A DNA stretch of 25,208 bases, taken from the NCBI GenBank assembly GCA_023457355.1, contig JAEWLW010000015.1, positions 1 to 25,208 on the forward strand. Direction: 5' to 3'. Position 1 is the first letter of the stretch; each line of letters begins with the position of its first letter. Both the position numbers and the translations under genes were made by a program. The stretch is from Bacillota bacterium. GTDB lineage: Bacteria > Bacillota > Clostridia > Oscillospirales > Ruminococcaceae. The notes under the pieces were generated by a model. That model did not search any database. It was not told the DNA's origin and saw nothing but the letters and a program-made list of their open reading frames with translations. Below are positions 22,252 through 25,208 of this stretch, piece by piece.

Positions 22252-23588
22252 GGATAACGGAGATACTGCGTCTGGTTTGGATCAACATCATCCAGAATAA
22301 AACCAAAGTCTTATTAACGTCGTTAGGCATTATTGTGGGGTCGGCCACAATTGTATTGGTTATTGCCATAGGCCAGGGTGGGCAGGCGGATGTTGCCGAC
22401 CAGTTTAAGAACCTTAATGCGGGCGCAATAGACATTAAATCAATAGACGCACAGACCGCTCAGATGGAAATGATGCCCGGCATGAATGGCGGATTGCCTT
22501 CAGGCTTTTCAGCGGGTGGATTTTCAGGTGGGAATTTCAGAGGAGGCAGCATTCGCAGCGGGAGCGGTTCCGGCAGAAGTAGTTTCAGCAGCCGGAGAAG
22601 TAGCCGAAACACGCGTGCTCGGCTGACAGAAACAGATGTGGCAGATATTTCGCAGTTGGTGTCCGGGCTTGAAGAGGTCACCATTTTAGTGAATGGCACC
22701 ACAACGGTCTTTGGCGGCGACCTTGAGGAAGAAAAAAGTTCCACAACCATTGTGGGTGTCCTTGAAAATTTTCAGCGTGTCAGTAACCTGAATTTAATGT
22801 ATGGCGGTTTTATCACTGATGAAGATAACAACAGCGCCAACTATGTCGCGGTAATCGGCTACAACCTTGCAAAAGAGATTTTTACACTTCCGGCTTATGC
22901 ATATGGGGATTATATTACCATCGACGATAAAAATTATGAAATAATCGGCGTACTTAAAGAAATGGGTTCGGTTTCTTCTGGCATCAGCTCCGATAACGCT
23001 ATATACATACCGTATAACACGGCGATAAAATACATTTTTGGCGCTCAAACGGAACCAACGATCACCGCTGTGGCAAAAGAGGTATCCGGTGTGGATGTCG
23101 CCATAGAGAATATCAAAGCTGTTTTAACCGAAAATTATCCGAGGGGCAATTTTGCTGTGACAGATGCAGGCAGTGCGATGGACGCTGCAACAAGCTCGGC
23201 CAATACGCTGGCAATGCTGCTGTTTGCAGTAGCCACCATCGTATTTGTGGTTGGCGGCATTGGCATTATGAACGTCCTGTTTGTCTCGGTACAGGAGCGC
23301 ACCTCTGAGATTGGTATCTTAAAGGCCATAGGCTGCCCCGCCGGCAGTATTCTGTTGGAGTTTCTGCTCGAAGCTGTTTTTATGGGTTTGGCGGGTGGCA
23401 TTTTGGGTGTCATTTTAAGCTTTGGTATCATCCCGCTGATTGAAATGTTAGGCATGCGTCTGGAAACAAGCTTAATGGGTTACATGCTTGCTTTGGTTTT
23501 TGCGTTGGCCACCGCCACGTTGTTTGGGTTTTATCCCGCCTATAAGGCTTCCAAACTGGTGCCTATAGAAGCGCTGACCTTAAATTAG
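22248..23588 (+). CDS. MacB/FtsX-type ABC transporter permease
   Basis: The 446 residues have the MacB topology: TM1 (about 20-41), a large extracytoplasmic MacB-PCD domain (about 45-320), then three TM helices with the FtsX signature VGGIGIMNVLFVSVQERTSEIG and a C-terminal PAYKASKLVPIEALTLN. It moves substrate by mechanotransmission with the ATPase two genes downstream. Residues 74-125 of the outer domain are a Gly/Ser/Arg/Phe-rich low-complexity insert, unusual for the family. Start ATG overlaps the adaptor stop (ATGA). Substrate unknown; peptides, antibiotics or lipids are typical for the family. Confidence 0.9.
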   Translation: MRITEILRLVWINIIQNKTKVLLTSLGIIVGSATIVLVIAIGQGGQADVADQFKNLNAGAIDIKSIDAQTAQMEMMPGMNGGLPSGFSAGGFSGGNFRGGSIRSGSGSGRSSFSSRRSSRNTRARLTETDVADISQLVSGLEEVTILVNGTTTVFGGDLEEEKSSTTIVGVLENFQRVSNLNLMYGGFITDEDNNSANYVAVIGYNLAKEIFTLPAYAYGDYITIDDKNYEIIGVLKEMGSVSSGISSDNAIYIPYNTAIKYIFGAQTEPTITAVAKEVSGVDVAIENIKAVLTENYPRGNFAVTDAGSAMDAATSSANTLAMLLFAVATIVFVVGGIGIMNVLFVSVQERTSEIGILKAIGCPAGSILLEFLLEAVFMGLAGGILGVILSFGIIPLIEMLGMRLETSLMGYMLALVFALATATLFGFYPAYKASKLVPIEALTLN

Positions 23589-23627
23589 TAATTGCTCAAT
23601 AGCAGCATGATCTGAGGAGATTACGAT

Positions 23628-24239
23628 ATGCGACAATCATTAACACACTTACTGACTATAGTTTTTGTTTTGATCAGCGTTACGGCCTGTGCCAGCCCGC
23701 AGCAGACCGCTTCTGCTTCGGGTCCGGAGAACCCGCAGGGGATGCGCCAGTGGAGCAGCGGTGTTAATCCCCAGGAAGGACGCCCGACAGGGGAAAGGCC
23801 ATCCGGGGGCAGGCGTGGCACAGGCGAAGCGAGAGCGGACAGAGACGAAGCAGAGGCATCAAATGCAGGCAGTGCCGGCAACAGTGATGTTAAAACAGTG
23901 ACGGGAACGGTTAAAAGCATTGTTGGCAATGAGGTGGTGCTGATTGTTGCACAGAAAAACCGCACAGCGGCAAAACCCGATTTAGCCTATGCTTCATCAC
24001 AGGAGACAGTCTCCGAGCAACAAGATGAAAGAACCCCCGCGGATATCTTTGCCGAAAATAACGGCGGCGGCGCTGAAAGTGCTGCACAGGACGAAACGGA
24101 GACCTATCTGATTCCGGTTGGCATGCCGATTGGCAATAAAGATTTTACCGCCATAAAAGCCGGAAACACGCTGAAAATTTATTTAGGAACCGACCCGAAT
24201 GACGGCAGCGAAATTATAACAGCGGTCGAGCTGCGATAG
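23628..24239 (+). CDS. Efflux-operon lipoprotein of unknown function
   Basis: The 203 residues begin with a lipoprotein signal peptide and a lipobox VTAC with Cys21. The segment from about 28 to 88 is low complexity, rich in Gly, Arg, Pro, Ser and Glu. The rest (about 89-203) looks like a small beta-rich domain (TVTGTVKSIVGNEVVLIVA, then IPVGMPIG, IKAGNTLKIYLG and ITAVELR), interrupted by a charged insert. I do not recognise a named family. GAGGAG lies before the ATG. Its place between permease and ATPase suggests an extracytoplasmic accessory of the transporter. Confidence 0.8.
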   Translation: MRQSLTHLLTIVFVLISVTACASPQQTASASGPENPQGMRQWSSGVNPQEGRPTGERPSGGRRGTGEARADRDEAEASNAGSAGNSDVKTVTGTVKSIVGNEVVLIVAQKNRTAAKPDLAYASSQETVSEQQDERTPADIFAENNGGGAESAAQDETETYLIPVGMPIGNKDFTAIKAGNTLKIYLGTDPNDGSEIITAVELR

Positions 24240-24252
24240 AAGGGACCGGCAG

Positions 24253-24924
24253 ATGGCGTATTTAATAGAATTAAAGCAGATATCAAAGAACTTCCAAGTG
24301 GGGGATACCGTTGTACAGGCGCTCAAAAAAGTAAACCTCTCTGTGAAAGAGGGCGAATATCTGGCGATCCTTGGGCCCTCCGGTTCAGGTAAATCGACCC
24401 TGATGAATGTTTTGGGCTGCATGGATAATGTGCAGTCCGGAGAATACCATCTCGCGGGACTGCCGATTCACCAGATGGAAGATAAACAGCTGACAACGGT
24501 GCGCAACCGCCTGATTGGCTTCATATTTCAGCGTTATCATTTGGTTCCCACCTATTCGGTGCTGCAAAATGTTATGATGCCGCTTTTAGTACGCGGTGCA
24601 GCGCACCAGGCGGCACAGATAGAGGCTTTAAAGCAGCTCAAAATGCTGGGTATGGCGGAACGCATATGGCATAATCCGAATGAGCTTTCGGGCGGGCAAC
24701 AACAGCGTGTGGCCATCGCGCGCGCTCTGGTCGGCAAACCGCGCCTGCTTTTGGCCGATGAGCCGACCGGTGCACTCGATTCTGCCACGGGCAAAGAGGT
24801 TATGAAGCTTTTTGGCGCATTGAATGAACGTGGACATACCATTGTTATGATCACCCATGACGCGCACATCGCCCAATATGCCCAAAGAACCGTACATATT
24901 GTGGACGGTGCTTTAAGCGAATAA
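24253..24924 (+). CDS. ABC transporter ATP-binding protein, MacB/LolD type
   Basis: The 223 residues contain Walker A GPSGSGKST (41-49), Q-loop Gln93, signature LSGGQ (145-149), Walker B LLLADEP (Asp169-Glu170), D-loop GALDS and switch His202. The family is the LolD/MacB/FtsE-type exporter and mechanotransmission group. It starts 13 bp after the lipoprotein, with GAAGGGA ahead of the ATG. It energises the permease encoded upstream. Adaptor, permease and ATPase as separate genes is the usual Firmicutes arrangement, as opposed to fused MacB. Confidence 0.94.
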   Translation: MAYLIELKQISKNFQVGDTVVQALKKVNLSVKEGEYLAILGPSGSGKSTLMNVLGCMDNVQSGEYHLAGLPIHQMEDKQLTTVRNRLIGFIFQRYHLVPTYSVLQNVMMPLLVRGAAHQAAQIEALKQLKMLGMAERIWHNPNELSGGQQQRVAIARALVGKPRLLLADEPTGALDSATGKEVMKLFGALNERGHTIVMITHDAHIAQYAQRTVHIVDGALSE

Positions 24925-24952
24925 AAAGAGAAGGCCGATGCCTTCTCTTTTT
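24923..24952. terminator. Bidirectional terminator between the efflux operon and the IclR gene
   Basis: AAAAAGAGAAGGC (24923-24935) pairs perfectly with GCCTTCTCTTTTT (24940-24952) around the loop CGAT. It overlaps the ATPase stop codon and lies 15 bp from the stop of the convergent IclR-family gene, so it serves both. Confidence 0.9.
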
Positions 24953-24967
24953 GGAATGCTATTAAAA

Positions 24968-25208
24968 TCAATAACCCATTTCCTGAGAAATACGCAGCGC
25001 AAATTCTTTGGCTTTTAAAGCCATCTCAAGCATGAGCTCCATATCAATTCTTGCTGCAGGGCCGGAAATATTAAGGGCCGCCACCACCTTGTGGTGCGAA
25101 TCGAAAACCGGCGCCGCCACCGAGACAACACCCTCTTCGCGTTCGCTGCGGCTGGTGGAATAGCCCAACGTGCGAATTTCGGCCAGCCTGTCGTGCGTGG
25201 TATAGGGG
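24968..25208 (-). CDS. IclR-family transcriptional regulator, C-terminal part (runs off the window)
   Basis: Only the last 80 codons are in the window; the reading frame stays open to the edge. The sequence matches the end of the IclR effector-binding domain: LAEIRTLGYSTSRSEREEGV, then VSVAAPVFDSHHKVVAALNISGP and a C-terminal helix. The N-terminal winged helix lies to the right of the window. IclR regulators respond to small metabolites, often in sugar-acid or aromatic catabolism. The gene is convergent with the efflux operon and probably belongs to a different locus. Confidence 0.85.
   Translation of the reverse strand, partial: PYTTHDRLAEIRTLGYSTSRSEREEGVVSVAAPVFDSHHKVVAALNISGPAARIDMELMLEMALKAKEFALRISQEMGY

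Overview
This window looks like the chromosomal replication-origin region of a low-to-mid-GC Gram-positive anaerobe of class Clostridia. I would guess the Oscillospiraceae/Ruminococcaceae side, from the style of GyrB, DnaA and YidC, but no 16S rRNA is present to confirm it. Gene order matches the classical Firmicutes origin block: noc, rsmG, mnmG, mnmE, jag, yidC, yidD, rnpA and rpmH read leftwards; dnaA, dnaN, yaaA, recF, remB, gyrB and gyrA read rightwards. The strand switch lies in the 316-bp rpmH-dnaA gap, as expected for bidirectional replication.

Left arm (1-8786, minus strand): a long imperfect hairpin of unknown function (8-117), a bidirectional terminator, a ParB-family nucleoid occlusion protein with Noc-type specificity residues and a palindrome over its promoter, a half-size EamA-domain transporter inserted between noc and rsmG, three tRNA/rRNA modification genes, a KH/R3H RNA-binding protein with an unusual RG-rich tail, and the YidC/YidD/RnpA/L34 set.

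Centre (8787-10716): strong divergent promoters for rpmH and dnaA, dnaA itself, and an AT-rich dnaA-dnaN spacer. I find no consensus DnaA boxes in either spacer. The dnaA-dnaN spacer instead holds repeated TTTTAACA-like words, a GC-rich patch and a CTACTG repeat that on the bottom strand reads as TAG-type trinucleotides, arranged like the Bacillus basal unwinding module. The DnaA domain IV also lacks some usual DNA-contact residues.

Right arm, core (10717-18042): sliding clamp, S4 protein, RecF, RemB and the two gyrase subunits. Two perfect 16-bp parS sites (TGTTTCACGTGAAACA) flank gyrA.

Right arm, accessory (18043-24952): an OmpR-type two-component system, then a four-gene MacAB-like efflux operon (membrane-fusion adaptor, FtsX/MacB-type permease, lipoprotein, ATPase) closed by a terminator. 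A natural reading is that the two-component system controls the efflux operon. The window ends inside an IclR-family regulator on the minus strand.

No rRNA, tRNA, CRISPR array, transposase or phage gene was seen.
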